This document shows positions 45,599 to 53,750 of a stretch of 64,000 nt of DNA, piece by piece. Positions within the stretch are counted from its first letter, which is position 1. Each line of letters opens with the position of its first letter. The notes under the pieces are model-generated. The model was not told the DNA's origin. It made no database searches and saw only the letters and a program-made list of their open reading frames with translations. The position numbers were made by a program, and so were the translations under genes. The stretch is from Streptomyces sp. R44 (GTDB lineage: Bacteria; Actinomycetota; Actinomycetes; Streptomycetales; Streptomycetaceae), in NCBI RefSeq assembly GCF_041053105.1, contig NZ_CP163444.1, positions 4,526,001-4,590,000 on the forward strand, given 5' to 3'.

Positions 45599-46201
45599 AT
45601 GTCTCCCACCGTGCGAAGGGCGTCGAGAGCCGCCGTGTGCCTTGCGTTCGCGGCCGCCGGTGCCCTGTCCCTCGTCCAAGCCCCCGCGATGTCCGCGCCC
45701 CAGGCCCCGGTCGGCACCGGCTGGTACCAGATCAGGGCCAAGCACTCCGGCATGTGCCTGGACGTCGCCAACTTCAGCTTCAGCCATGCCGCCGCCGTCG
45801 TGCAGGCCACGTGCGGGTCCGGCCACAACCAGCAGTGGCGTCTCCTGCCCCAGGGCGACAGCAAGTACAAGATCCAGGTCCGGCACTCCGGGATGTGCCT
45901 GGACGTCGCCTGGGGCAGTCGGCAGCACGGCGCCCCGGTGGTGCAGTCGACCTGCAACGGCGGAAGCAACCAGGTGTGGTGGTTCGTGCAGCCGCCGGGG
46001 CGGGCCCCGCTCGTGGACAGCTCCATCGGCCAGGTGCCCCGGACCGGGAACAGCGTCGGGATCGTCGTCGACCACACCGGGATGGTGCTCGACGTCGCCT
46101 GGGACAGCCTTCAGCACGGCGCCAAGATCGTGCAGGCCACTCCGCCGGGCGGTGAGCCCGCCATCAACCAGCAGTGGCAGTTCCTGCGCGCGCCGCAATA
46201 G
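45599..46201 (+). CDS. Secreted ricin-type beta-trefoil lectin
   Basis: A 200-aa secreted protein. The signal peptide covers about 1-34. One ricin B-type trefoil follows with three QxW repeats: NQQWRLL, NQVWWFV and NQQWQFL. Each is preceded by an SGMCLDVA or TGMVLDVA strand; Cys in the first two repeats are paired as in the family, and the third repeat lacks them. Carbohydrate binding is likely; no catalytic domain is attached, which is less usual than lectin modules fused to glycosidases. AAGGTGA precedes the ATG. Confidence 0.9.
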   Translation: MSPTVRRASRAAVCLAFAAAGALSLVQAPAMSAPQAPVGTGWYQIRAKHSGMCLDVANFSFSHAAAVVQATCGSGHNQQWRLLPQGDSKYKIQVRHSGMCLDVAWGSRQHGAPVVQSTCNGGSNQVWWFVQPPGRAPLVDSSIGQVPRTGNSVGIVVDHTGMVLDVAWDSLQHGAKIVQATPPGGEPAINQQWQFLRAPQ

Positions 46202-46207
46202 GAACGA

Positions 46208-46239
46208 AGAAGGCCCCGTTCTTTCGAACGGGGCCTTCT
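46208..46239. terminator. Terminator between lectin gene and tRNA-Phe
   Basis: A perfect 14-bp stem (46208-46221 with 46226-46239), loop TTTC, between convergent transcripts. Confidence 0.88.
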
Positions 46240-46244
46240 CTCTG

Positions 46245-46318
46245 TGGCTGGGGCCGGGGTCGAACCGGCGACCTATCGCTTTTCAGGCGATCGCTCGTAC
46301 CAACTGAGCTACCCAGCC
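46245..46318 (-). tRNA. tRNA-Phe (GAA anticodon)
   Basis: A 74-nt cloverleaf: acceptor GGCTGGG/CCCAGCC, anticodon loop CTGAAAA, T-loop TTCGACC. Last gene of a minus-strand Glu-Asp-Phe cluster. Confidence 0.95.
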
Positions 46319-46340
46319 ACGAAGCTGTTTCCAGCTTCAG

Positions 46341-46414
46341 CGACTCTGACGGGACTTGAACCCGCGACCTCCACCTTGACAGGGTGGCGAGCTAACCAAC
46401 TGCTCCACAGAGCC
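46341..46414 (-). tRNA. tRNA-Asp (GTC anticodon), copy 2
   Basis: Same sequence as 39111-39184. A small hairpin GAAGCTG/CAGCTTC (46321-46338) separates it from tRNA-Phe and may be a processing site. Confidence 0.95.
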
Positions 46415-46454
46415 AAGCTTGTGCGCGATCACTAGTGTCGCACACGGTCATGCG

Positions 46455-46527
46455 TGCCCCCAACGGGATTCGAACCCGTGCTACCGCCTTGAAAGGGCGG
46501 CGTCCTGGGCCACTAGACGATGAGGGC
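46455..46527 (-). tRNA. tRNA-Glu (TTC anticodon)
   Basis: A 73-nt cloverleaf: acceptor GCCCTCA/TGGGGGC (one G-U), anticodon loop CTTTCAA giving TTC, T-loop TTCGAAT. First gene of the minus-strand cluster. Confidence 0.94.
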
Positions 46528-46631
46528 TAGAGGCTCACCTGCGCACTTCTCAGTGCGTCGGGGACGTGAGAAGCATATGGGATGCCGGCCGCTATCGCCA
46601 AAACGGTTTCCGGCGGGGGGAGAATGGGCCC

Positions 46632-46982
46632 GTGCTGGAGATGACGCGCGAGGAGTTCGAGGAGCTTGTCGCCGAGGCCCTGGACCGGATCCCGCCGGAG
46701 CTGACACGGCTGATGGACAACGTCGCCGTGTTCGTGGAGGACGAGCCCTCCGCGGACGATCCCGAGCTGCTCGGGCTCTACGAGGGGACTCCGCTGACCG
46801 AGCGCGGTGAGTGGTACGCCGGGGTGCTGCCCGACCGGATCACGATCTACCGGGGGCCGACGCTGCGGATGTGCGAGTCGCGCGAGGACGTGGTCGCGGA
46901 GACCGAGATCACCGTCGTGCACGAGATCGCCCACCACTTCGGCATCGACGACGAGCGGCTGCACGCGCTCGGCTACGGCTGA
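46632..46982 (+). CDS. Minimal zinc metallopeptidase
   Basis: A 116-aa small zincin. Near the C-terminus HEIAHHFGIDD gives His97, Glu98, His101 and a third ligand Asp106 (HExxHxxGxxD). The front half has TREEFEELVAEALDRIPPEL and VAVFVED, as in the actinobacterial mini-metallopeptidase family. It is cytoplasmic, with unknown substrate. GTG 46632 has GGAGAA about ten bases upstream; ATG 46641 is possible. Confidence 0.9.
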   Translation: MLEMTREEFEELVAEALDRIPPELTRLMDNVAVFVEDEPSADDPELLGLYEGTPLTERGEWYAGVLPDRITIYRGPTLRMCESREDVVAETEITVVHEIAHHFGIDDERLHALGYG

Positions 46983-47078
46983 GGCTCGGGCCTCTTCGCG
47001 CGTGTCCCTTGTGGGGCCCGGGGAGTTGGGCAGGGAGACGCGTTCCGTTCCTGCCTGTTGTGTCCTGGAGGTGCCCCC

Positions 47079-47744
47079 GTGCGCCATTTGCCCACCCCGG
47101 TGAGATGGGCCGCCACCGCGATGGCCGTCGCGGCCTGTGCCGGTCTGAGCGGCTGTATGAGTGTGAGCGACGAGGGGGCGAAGCCGGCGCCCGGCGCGTC
47201 CGGGGGGAAGCAGGGCGTGGCGGCCGAGGCCGACGGCGGCGGCGGAGACCGGGGCCGGGACGGCGGCTCGTGGAACGGCCGGCCGGAGAAGGGCGGCCCC
47301 GCCCCGGCCGGCGCGGGCAAGGAGTCCCCGGTCCCGAGCGGCTCGCCGTCGGGCACGGCGAAGCCCTCGCCCGGCGCCGTCCTGCCGGTGGAGGGCCCGG
47401 GCGGGCCGTCGAAGACGCACCCCGCGGGCGGCGGCCACGAGGACCCGGGCGCCGGCCCGGGCGGCGGCGATGCGAACGGCGGCGGCAGTGGCGGCGGAGG
47501 GAACGGCGGCGCCGGGGGCCCGGACGGCGGGTCCACCCCCACACCGCAGCCGACCCAGCCGAGCCCGGAGCCGACGCCCGAGCCGACCGTGAACCCGACG
47601 CCCGAGCCGACGCCGGAACCGACCTCGAACCCCACCGATCCGCCGCCGTCCGGCACCGACACCCAGATGGGCGCGATGCGGGCGGCGGACGGGCCGGGAG
47701 CGCCCCCGGAGCCGGCGGCATCACCGCAGGCCGAGCCGGTGTGA
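47079..47744 (+). CDS. Putative lipoprotein, low complexity
   Basis: A 221-aa predicted lipoprotein. The signal ends in AGLSGC (lipidated Cys at about 26), followed by an extended Gly/Pro/Ser/Thr/Glu-rich chain with TPEPT repeats near 165-195 and no folded domain I can identify. It is probably a surface-anchored, unstructured protein. GTG 47079 is preceded by GGAGGTG. About 100 bp separate it from the metallopeptidase gene. Confidence 0.72.
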   Translation: MRHLPTPVRWAATAMAVAACAGLSGCMSVSDEGAKPAPGASGGKQGVAAEADGGGGDRGRDGGSWNGRPEKGGPAPAGAGKESPVPSGSPSGTAKPSPGAVLPVEGPGGPSKTHPAGGGHEDPGAGPGGGDANGGGSGGGGNGGAGGPDGGSTPTPQPTQPSPEPTPEPTVNPTPEPTPEPTSNPTDPPPSGTDTQMGAMRAADGPGAPPEPAASPQAEPV

Positions 47745-47941
47745 CGTAGTCCGATTTGCTATAGGCGGGGGAGAGTCCGTATGGTGGTAGATCGCTTGAT
47801 CCTATTGCCCGGCGCCGACACAGAAGAGCGCCGCGTGGCGCGTACTCTCCCTAGCCGTGGCTGACCGCATTGAGGCGGTCGTTTGCGAAATCACGGAGTT
47901 GACGGGCGCGTGCCGAGACTCCGGAAGGTTTCGCATTTCGC

Positions 47942-50206
47942 ATGTCCATTTTCAGTTCTGACCACGCCGTCATGCCCGAGAACAACGAGATCGTCGAGGC
48001 CGTAGAGGCCACCGAGATCGTCGAGATCGTCGAGATCGAGGCCGACGACACCGCAGAGGCGGTCGTCGAGGAGACCGTCTCCGACGAGCCCACCATCACC
48101 TTCGGCGACCTCGGTCTGCCCGAGGGCGTCGTGCGCAAGCTCGCGCAGAACGGCGTCACCACCCCCTTCCCGATCCAGGCGGCGACCATCCCGGACGCCC
48201 TGGCCGGCAAGGACATCCTCGGCCGCGGCCGCACCGGCTCCGGCAAGACCCTCTCCTTCGGTCTGCCGCTGCTCGCCACCCTGGCGGACGGCCACACCGA
48301 GAAGAAGAAGCCCCGCGGCGTCATCCTCACCCCGACCCGTGAGCTCGCGATGCAGGTCGCGGACGCCCTCCAGCCCTACGGCGACGTGCTCGGCCTCAAG
48401 ATGAAGGTCGTCTGCGGCGGTACGTCCATGGGCAACCAGATCTACGCCCTGGAGCGCGGCGTCGACATCCTCGTCGCCACCCCGGGCCGCCTCCGCGACA
48501 TCATCAACCGCGGCGCCTGCTCCCTGGAGCAGGTCCAGGTCGCCGTCCTCGACGAGGCCGACCAGATGGCCGACCTGGGCTTCCTGCCCGAGGTCACCGA
48601 GCTGCTCGACCAGGTCCCGACCGGTGGTCAGCGTCTCCTCTTCTCCGCCACGCTGGAGAACGAGATCGACACGCTCGTGAAGCGCTACCTCGTCGACCCG
48701 ATCACGCACGAGGTCGACCCGTCCGCCGGTGCCGTCACCACCATGACCCACCACGTCCTCGTCGTGAAGCCGAAGGACAAGGCCCCGGTCACCGCCGCCA
48801 TCGCCGCCCGCAAGGGCCGCACGATCATCTTCGTCCGCACCCAGCTGGGCGCCGACCGCATCGCCGAGCAGCTCCGCGACGCCGGTGTGAAGGCCGACGC
48901 CCTGCACGGCGGCATGACCCAGGGCGCCCGTACGCGCACCCTGGCCGACTTCAAGGACGGCTACGTCAACGCGCTCGTCGCGACCGACGTCGCCGCCCGA
49001 GGCATCCACGTCGACGGCATCGACCTGGTCCTGAACGTGGACCCGGCCGGCGACCACAAGGACTACCTGCACCGCTCGGGCCGCACCGCCCGCGCCGGCC
49101 GCTCCGGTGTCGTGGTCTCCCTGGCCCTGCCGCACCAGCGCCGTCAGATCTTCCGCCTGATGGAGGACGCGGGCGTCGACGCCTCGCGCCACATCGTCGG
49201 CGGCGCCGGCGCCTTCGACCCGGAGGTCGCCGAGATCACCGGCGCCCGTTCGCTGACCGAGGTCCAGGCCGACTCCGCGAACAACTCGGCCAAGCAGGCC
49301 GAGCGCGAGGTCGTCGACCTCACCAAGCAGCTGGAGCGCCTGCAGCGCCGCGCCGTCGAGCTCCGCGAGGAGGCCGACCGCCTGGTGGCCCGCGCCGCCC
49401 GCGAGCGCGGCGAGGACCCGGAGGCGGCCGTCGCCGAGGTGACCGAGGCCGCCGAGGCCGAGGTCGCCGCCGCGGCCGTCGAGGCCGAGCGCGCCGCGAA
49501 GGCCGAGGAGCGCCGCGAGGAGCGTTCGACCTACCGCGACGAGCGGGGCAACTTCGAGCGCCGCGACCGCGGTGACCGGGGTGGCTTCAACCGTGACGAC
49601 CGCGGTGGCGACCGCGGCGGCTTCCGCCGGGACAACGACCGTGGCGGCTTCCGTCGCGACAACGACCGTCCGTCGGGTGGCTTCCGCCGTGACGACCGTC
49701 CGTCGGGTGGCTTCAACCGTGACGACCGTGGTGGCCGTTCCTTCGAGCGTCGCGACAACGACCGTCCGTCCGGTGGTTTCCGCCGTGACGACCGTCCGTC
49801 GGGTGGCTTCCGTCGCGATGACCGTCCGTCGGGTGGCTTCAACCGTGACGACCGTGGTGGCCGTTCCTTCGAGCGTCGCGACAACGACCGTCCGTCCGGT
49901 GGTTTCCGCCGTGACGACCGTCCGTCGGGTGGCTTCCGTCGCGATGACCGTCCGTCGGGTGGCTTCAACCGTGACGACCGCGGCGGCCGTTCCTTCGAGC
50001 GCCGTGACGACCGCCCCTCCGGCGGCCACCGCGGCAGCGACCGTCCGTTCAACCGCGACCGTCGCGACGACCGCCCCGCCGGCGGCTTCCGCTCGGGCGG
50101 CGACCGCCCGTACGGCCGTCGTGACGACCACCGAGGCAGCACCGGTTCGACCGGTGGCTCCTTCGGCCGCCGCGACGACAAGCCGCGCTGGAAGCGCAAC
50201 GGCTGA
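47942..50206 (+). CDS. DEAD-box RNA helicase with repeat-rich RGG/DR tail
   Basis: A 754-aa helicase. An acidic N-terminus (EIVEAVEATEIVEIVEIEADD) precedes the Q motif GLPEGVVRKLAQNGVTTPFPIQ. Then come Walker A GRTGSGKT, DEAD (VLDEADQMA), SAT, ARGIH and HRSGRTARAG. A coiled charged segment (about 445-525) leads to a tail of Arg/Asp/Gly/Phe repeats (about 530-750). This is the DeaD/CsdA-like class that remodels RNA in cold stress; such tails favour RNA binding and condensation. A leader of up to 200 bp upstream with a GCGCC/GGCGC hairpin may carry regulation. Two tail repeats are identical 126-bp copies. Confidence 0.93.
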   Translation: MSIFSSDHAVMPENNEIVEAVEATEIVEIVEIEADDTAEAVVEETVSDEPTITFGDLGLPEGVVRKLAQNGVTTPFPIQAATIPDALAGKDILGRGRTGSGKTLSFGLPLLATLADGHTEKKKPRGVILTPTRELAMQVADALQPYGDVLGLKMKVVCGGTSMGNQIYALERGVDILVATPGRLRDIINRGACSLEQVQVAVLDEADQMADLGFLPEVTELLDQVPTGGQRLLFSATLENEIDTLVKRYLVDPITHEVDPSAGAVTTMTHHVLVVKPKDKAPVTAAIAARKGRTIIFVRTQLGADRIAEQLRDAGVKADALHGGMTQGARTRTLADFKDGYVNALVATDVAARGIHVDGIDLVLNVDPAGDHKDYLHRSGRTARAGRSGVVVSLALPHQRRQIFRLMEDAGVDASRHIVGGAGAFDPEVAEITGARSLTEVQADSANNSAKQAEREVVDLTKQLERLQRRAVELREEADRLVARAARERGEDPEAAVAEVTEAAEAEVAAAAVEAERAAKAEERREERSTYRDERGNFERRDRGDRGGFNRDDRGGDRGGFRRDNDRGGFRRDNDRPSGGFRRDDRPSGGFNRDDRGGRSFERRDNDRPSGGFRRDDRPSGGFRRDDRPSGGFNRDDRGGRSFERRDNDRPSGGFRRDDRPSGGFRRDDRPSGGFNRDDRGGRSFERRDDRPSGGHRGSDRPFNRDRRDDRPAGGFRSGGDRPYGRRDDHRGSTGSTGGSFGRRDDKPRWKRNG
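49730..49981 (+). repeat. 126-bp tandem duplication inside the helicase tail
   Basis: Unit 49730-49855 is repeated at 49856-49981 with a single difference in its last base (T to C). The unit encodes 42 residues containing three DRPSGGF motifs. Shorter related units flank it on both sides. Confidence 0.93.
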
Positions 50207-50222
50207 TCTCGCGTAGAACCCT

Positions 50223-50266
50223 GAGCGGGGCCCGTACGACACCTCGGTGTCGTACGGGCCCCGCTC
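50223..50266. terminator. Strong terminator after the DEAD-box helicase gene
   Basis: A perfect 21-bp inverted repeat (50223-50243 with 50246-50266) is followed by GTTTT. Confidence 0.93.
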
Positions 50267-50436
50267 GTTTTGAACGGGTTCGGAATTCGCTTCCGCCGTC
50301 CGTGGGGCCGCTGTTACGCTCGCGCTACTTGCACGGGGGGTTCGCAAGTCCGGGGCACGCCATCGCGCGTCGCCGACCGCGGCACTGGGGGGTGCCGCGT
50401 CTCCTCCGTGCACCCACTCGTATGCATGGAGACGAC

Positions 50437-52641
50437 GTGAACCAGCACGCTCGGCCCCGCAGGGCCACTCTTCGCCGCGTCCTCGGCGCCACGCTCATAC
50501 CCGTCGTCGGCCTCGGGGTCGCGGCGACCGCCGCGCCGAGCGCCTTCGCCGCGCCGGCCGGGATCAACGCCGCCGCGCCGGTGGCCCTCGACCCGTGGGC
50601 GGCGTCCGTTCCGCTGTCGGACGGCACGGCCCTCAACAGCATCAGGGACGTCAAGACGGCCAAGAACGGGGCGGTCGTCGCCCTCTGGCACCGGACGGCC
50701 GCGGATCACAGCAAGCCCGAGCTCGTCGTCTCGGTACGTCCGGCGGCGAGCTCCGCCTGGGGCGAGGCGCACGTCCTGCGCACGCTGCCCACCCAGCGCT
50801 CCGACGCCGGCCTCACCGTCTCCGACGACGGATCGGTCACGGCGTCCTGGATGGAGTACCCCAACGACGGCGGACCGGGGAACGAGAAGCCCGGCGGGGT
50901 GTTCCGGATGGCCACCCTCGCGGCCGGCGCCACCACGTGGTCGGAGACGTCGGACATCATGACCGACCCGGGCTGGGTGCACAGCGGGCAGCTGGCCGGC
51001 TCGCCCTCGGGCGAACTCGTCGCCGTCTGGCAGGGCTTCTCGGCGGGAGGGGCCGGGGTGTACTCCTCGGTCCGCGCCACGCCGGACGCGGCCTGGTCCG
51101 AGCCGGTCCGCCTCGACGAGCCCCTCGCGGACGGGGGGCTCAACGGCCCGCCGCAGCTCGTCTACTCGGCGCAGGGCACGGCCACCGTCGCCTTCGTCCA
51201 GGGCAACGCCAGGACCGGCGAGGTCAAGGTCACCGACCGGGCGGCGAACGGCACGTGGTCGAAGCCGGTCACCGTCTCCAAGCCCGGCACCTACCCCACC
51301 GGCCCTACCCTGGCCATCGGGCGCGGCGGCCACGCGGCGGTGGCCTGGCGCACGACGGAGGACCCGTCGTCCGAGTCGAGCACGCAGGTGCTCGCCGTTC
51401 GTCCGGCCGGCAGCCTCACCTGGGGTGCGGAGGAGCCCGCCAACGGCTTCCGGACCGGTGGCTGGCGCAAGGTCGCCATCAACCCGCAGGGTGACGTCAC
51501 CCTGCTCGGCGTCGCCTACGACGAGGGCACCGGGTTCACCGCACGGACGACCACGCGGTCCGCCTCCGGAACCTGGTCCGCGCTGAAGACGATCTCCACC
51601 GGCTACGTCCCCGACGACCAGTTCGACCTGACGGCAGGCCCCGACGGCAGCTTCCACGCCGTCTGGACGCAGGGGGACACCGCCCGCAAGCTGATGACCT
51701 CCTCGCGGATCGACGGCGTCTGGTCCGCGACCCCGACGCCGCTCTCCACCAACACCACGGGGTACGCCCTGGGCCTGGTCACCGTCGACGCGGCCGACCG
51801 GCCCGTCGCCGTGTGGGAGCAGTCCACCGGCGACTTCACCAACCAGCTGCGCACCGCGACCACCGCCCCCCGGCCGCTGCCCGCCTGGCGGGACGTCAGC
51901 GGTGACGGCAAGGGCGACCTGGTCGGGCTCACGTCCGCCGGGACGCTGACCGTGCGGACCGGCACGGGCACCGGCGGTCTCGGCACCGGGACCTCGGCGG
52001 CGGGCTGGCCGGCCACGTCGACGGTCGTCCCCTTCGGGGACCTCTCCGGCGACCACTGCAACGACCTCCTCGTGAAGGACGCCGCGGGCATGCTGACCCG
52101 GTACGACGGCGGCTGCGGCAAGGCGTTCGCGCCGGGCGGGCCGAAGCGGACGCTCGGCGGCGGCTGGCAGATCTACGACAGCCTGACCGCGCCCGGCGAC
52201 CTCACGGGCGACGGCCGGACGGACCTCCTCGCCCGCACCCCGGCGGGTGAGCTGTGGCTGTACGCCGACAACGGCGCGGGCGCGTTCAAGCCGCGCGTGA
52301 GGATCGGCGCCGGCTGGCAGGCGTACAACACGCTCGTCGGCGTCGGCGACCTGAACGGCGACAAGAACGGCGACCTGCTGGCCCGGGACACGGCCGGCGT
52401 GCTGTGGCGCTACTACGGCACCGGTACGGGCGCGCTGGGCGCCCGGGTGAAGATCGGCGCCGGCTGGCAGGCCTACAACTCGCTCGCGGCCGTCGGCGAC
52501 TTCACCGGCGACGGCAAGGCCGACCTGGTGGCCCGGGACACGGCGGGCGTGCTGTGGCGCTACGCGGGCACCGGTACGGGCGCCTTCGCCGGCCGCGTGC
52601 AGATCGGCGGCGGCTGGCAGATGTACAAGACGCTGTCCTGA
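50437..52641 (+). CDS. Large secreted FG-GAP/VCBS repeat protein
   Basis: A 734-aa extracellular protein. The signal peptide ends near AAPSAFA (about residue 36). The first part (about 50-460) has repeating beta-propeller-like blades with W-S/T-x-P motifs (AWSEPV, TWSKPV, TWSALK). The last 260 residues hold FG-GAP-like repeats, seen as DVSGDGKGDLVG, DLTGDGRTDLLA, DLNGDKNGDLLA and DFTGDGKADLVA, each with a calcium-binding-type DxxGDGxxD loop. The likely role is adhesion or polysaccharide interaction. GTG 50437 is chosen for its GGAGA site; ATG 50422 is in frame. Confidence 0.88.
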   Translation: MNQHARPRRATLRRVLGATLIPVVGLGVAATAAPSAFAAPAGINAAAPVALDPWAASVPLSDGTALNSIRDVKTAKNGAVVALWHRTAADHSKPELVVSVRPAASSAWGEAHVLRTLPTQRSDAGLTVSDDGSVTASWMEYPNDGGPGNEKPGGVFRMATLAAGATTWSETSDIMTDPGWVHSGQLAGSPSGELVAVWQGFSAGGAGVYSSVRATPDAAWSEPVRLDEPLADGGLNGPPQLVYSAQGTATVAFVQGNARTGEVKVTDRAANGTWSKPVTVSKPGTYPTGPTLAIGRGGHAAVAWRTTEDPSSESSTQVLAVRPAGSLTWGAEEPANGFRTGGWRKVAINPQGDVTLLGVAYDEGTGFTARTTTRSASGTWSALKTISTGYVPDDQFDLTAGPDGSFHAVWTQGDTARKLMTSSRIDGVWSATPTPLSTNTTGYALGLVTVDAADRPVAVWEQSTGDFTNQLRTATTAPRPLPAWRDVSGDGKGDLVGLTSAGTLTVRTGTGTGGLGTGTSAAGWPATSTVVPFGDLSGDHCNDLLVKDAAGMLTRYDGGCGKAFAPGGPKRTLGGGWQIYDSLTAPGDLTGDGRTDLLARTPAGELWLYADNGAGAFKPRVRIGAGWQAYNTLVGVGDLNGDKNGDLLARDTAGVLWRYYGTGTGALGARVKIGAGWQAYNSLAAVGDFTGDGKADLVARDTAGVLWRYAGTGTGAFAGRVQIGGGWQMYKTLS

Positions 52642-52776
52642 CGTCCGGCCCTTCCGATCCCTCCGGCCCCTCCGCGGGCCCGGCCACGACGGCCGGGCCC
52701 GCGGCGCGGCCGGTGTCGGATACCCGATCGGTTCCGGGGCCCTCTCGGGCTATGCTGCACAGGTGTGTTTGTCCAC

Positions 52777-52849
52777 GGGCCGTTAGCTCAATTGGCAGAG
52801 CAGTGGACTTTTAATCCATTGGTTGTGGGTTCGAGTCCCACACGGCCTA
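52777..52849 (+). tRNA. tRNA-Lys (TTT anticodon)
   Basis: A 73-nt cloverleaf: acceptor GGGCCGT/ACGGCCT, anticodon loop CTTTTAA, T-loop TTCGAGT. TATGCT at 52751-52756 is a plausible -10. Confidence 0.95.
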
Positions 52850-52886
52850 CGCGAGGCGGGCGAGGGGAAACCCTCTGACCTGCTAC

Positions 52887-52924
52887 GGAGCGCCCCGACC
52901 GGTTTCTTACGGTCGGGGCGCTCC
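52887..52924. terminator. Terminator between tRNA-Lys and DHFR-like gene
   Basis: A perfect 15-bp stem (52887-52901 with 52910-52924) with an eight-base loop, between convergent transcripts. Confidence 0.9.
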
Positions 52925-52936
52925 TGTGTGGTGGGG

Positions 52937-53530
52937 TCAGTGGGTTTCCGGGCGGCGGTACGTGCAGACGTTGACGCCCTGGGGGCTGGTGACCGTGGAG
53001 GCCAGTTCGAGGGTGCGGAGGGCGCCGTCGGACGGGAAGATCGACTTTCCGCCGCCGAGGAGCACCGGCATGACCATCAGGCGGAGTTCGTCGGCGAGGT
53101 CCTCGGCCAGGAGGGTGCGGGCGAGGCTGGGGCTGCCCATGACGAGGAGGTCTCCGCCGGGGGTGTCGTGGAGTTCGCGGAGGCGGGACAGGGCCTTGTC
53201 GGCGGGGATGAGCGTGGTGTTCCAGCCGAGGCCGGCCTCGGCGAGGGTGCCGGAGACGACGTACTTCGGGAGCGCGTTCATCCGGTCGGCGAAGGGGTCG
53301 CCGGCCCGCTCCGGCCAGGCCGCGGCCATGGTCTGCCAGGTGCGGCGGCCGAAGAGCAGGGCCTCGGCCCGCTCGGTCGCCTCGGCGAACGCGCCGCCCA
53401 CGACCTCCGGGTCGAAGAAGGGGTGCGTCCAGCCGCCGTGGGCGAAACCGCCGTCGGTGTCCTCCTCGGGACCGCCCGGGGCCTGGACGACGCCGTCGAG
53501 GCTGATGAACTCGCTGATCACGATGCGCAT
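52937..53530 (-). CDS. Dihydrofolate-reductase-family (RibD C-terminal-like) protein
   Basis: A 197-aa reductase-like protein. Features: RIVISEFISLDGVVQAPG at the N-terminus, LLFGRRTWQTMAAAWP in the NADPH region, YVVSGTL, and LLVMGSPSLARTLLAEDLADELRLMVMPVLLGGGKSIF. This is the actinobacterial RibD_C/DHFR-like family; substrates are unknown, and it is not the housekeeping FolA. It is convergent with tRNA-Lys. Confidence 0.88.
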   Translation of the reverse strand: MRIVISEFISLDGVVQAPGGPEEDTDGGFAHGGWTHPFFDPEVVGGAFAEATERAEALLFGRRTWQTMAAAWPERAGDPFADRMNALPKYVVSGTLAEAGLGWNTTLIPADKALSRLRELHDTPGGDLLVMGSPSLARTLLAEDLADELRLMVMPVLLGGGKSIFPSDGALRTLELASTVTSPQGVNVCTYRRPETH

Positions 53531-53750
53531 GGGGTCGGTCCTGTTCGTCCGTGGCTTCTTGTGGTGCCGTACGGGAATCTAGACGGGCCCGGTGCCGGGA
53601 AGTCATCGGTACACGGAGGACTTTCCTGAGAACTTTCCGGCGGGTTTTCCGGTCCTCCTCCTCGGAACTCCGTTCGTCCGAACGGCTCCGTACGGGGGCG
53701 GCGCCGGGCAACGTGGGGAAACGTGGACGCGGAGTGTGGAGGTGGGGTCG

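Noticed and set aside
49570..50010. Tandem repeats as a possible CRISPR-like array
   Set aside because: Repeats are contiguous, in frame and coding within the helicase tail; there are no unique spacers.
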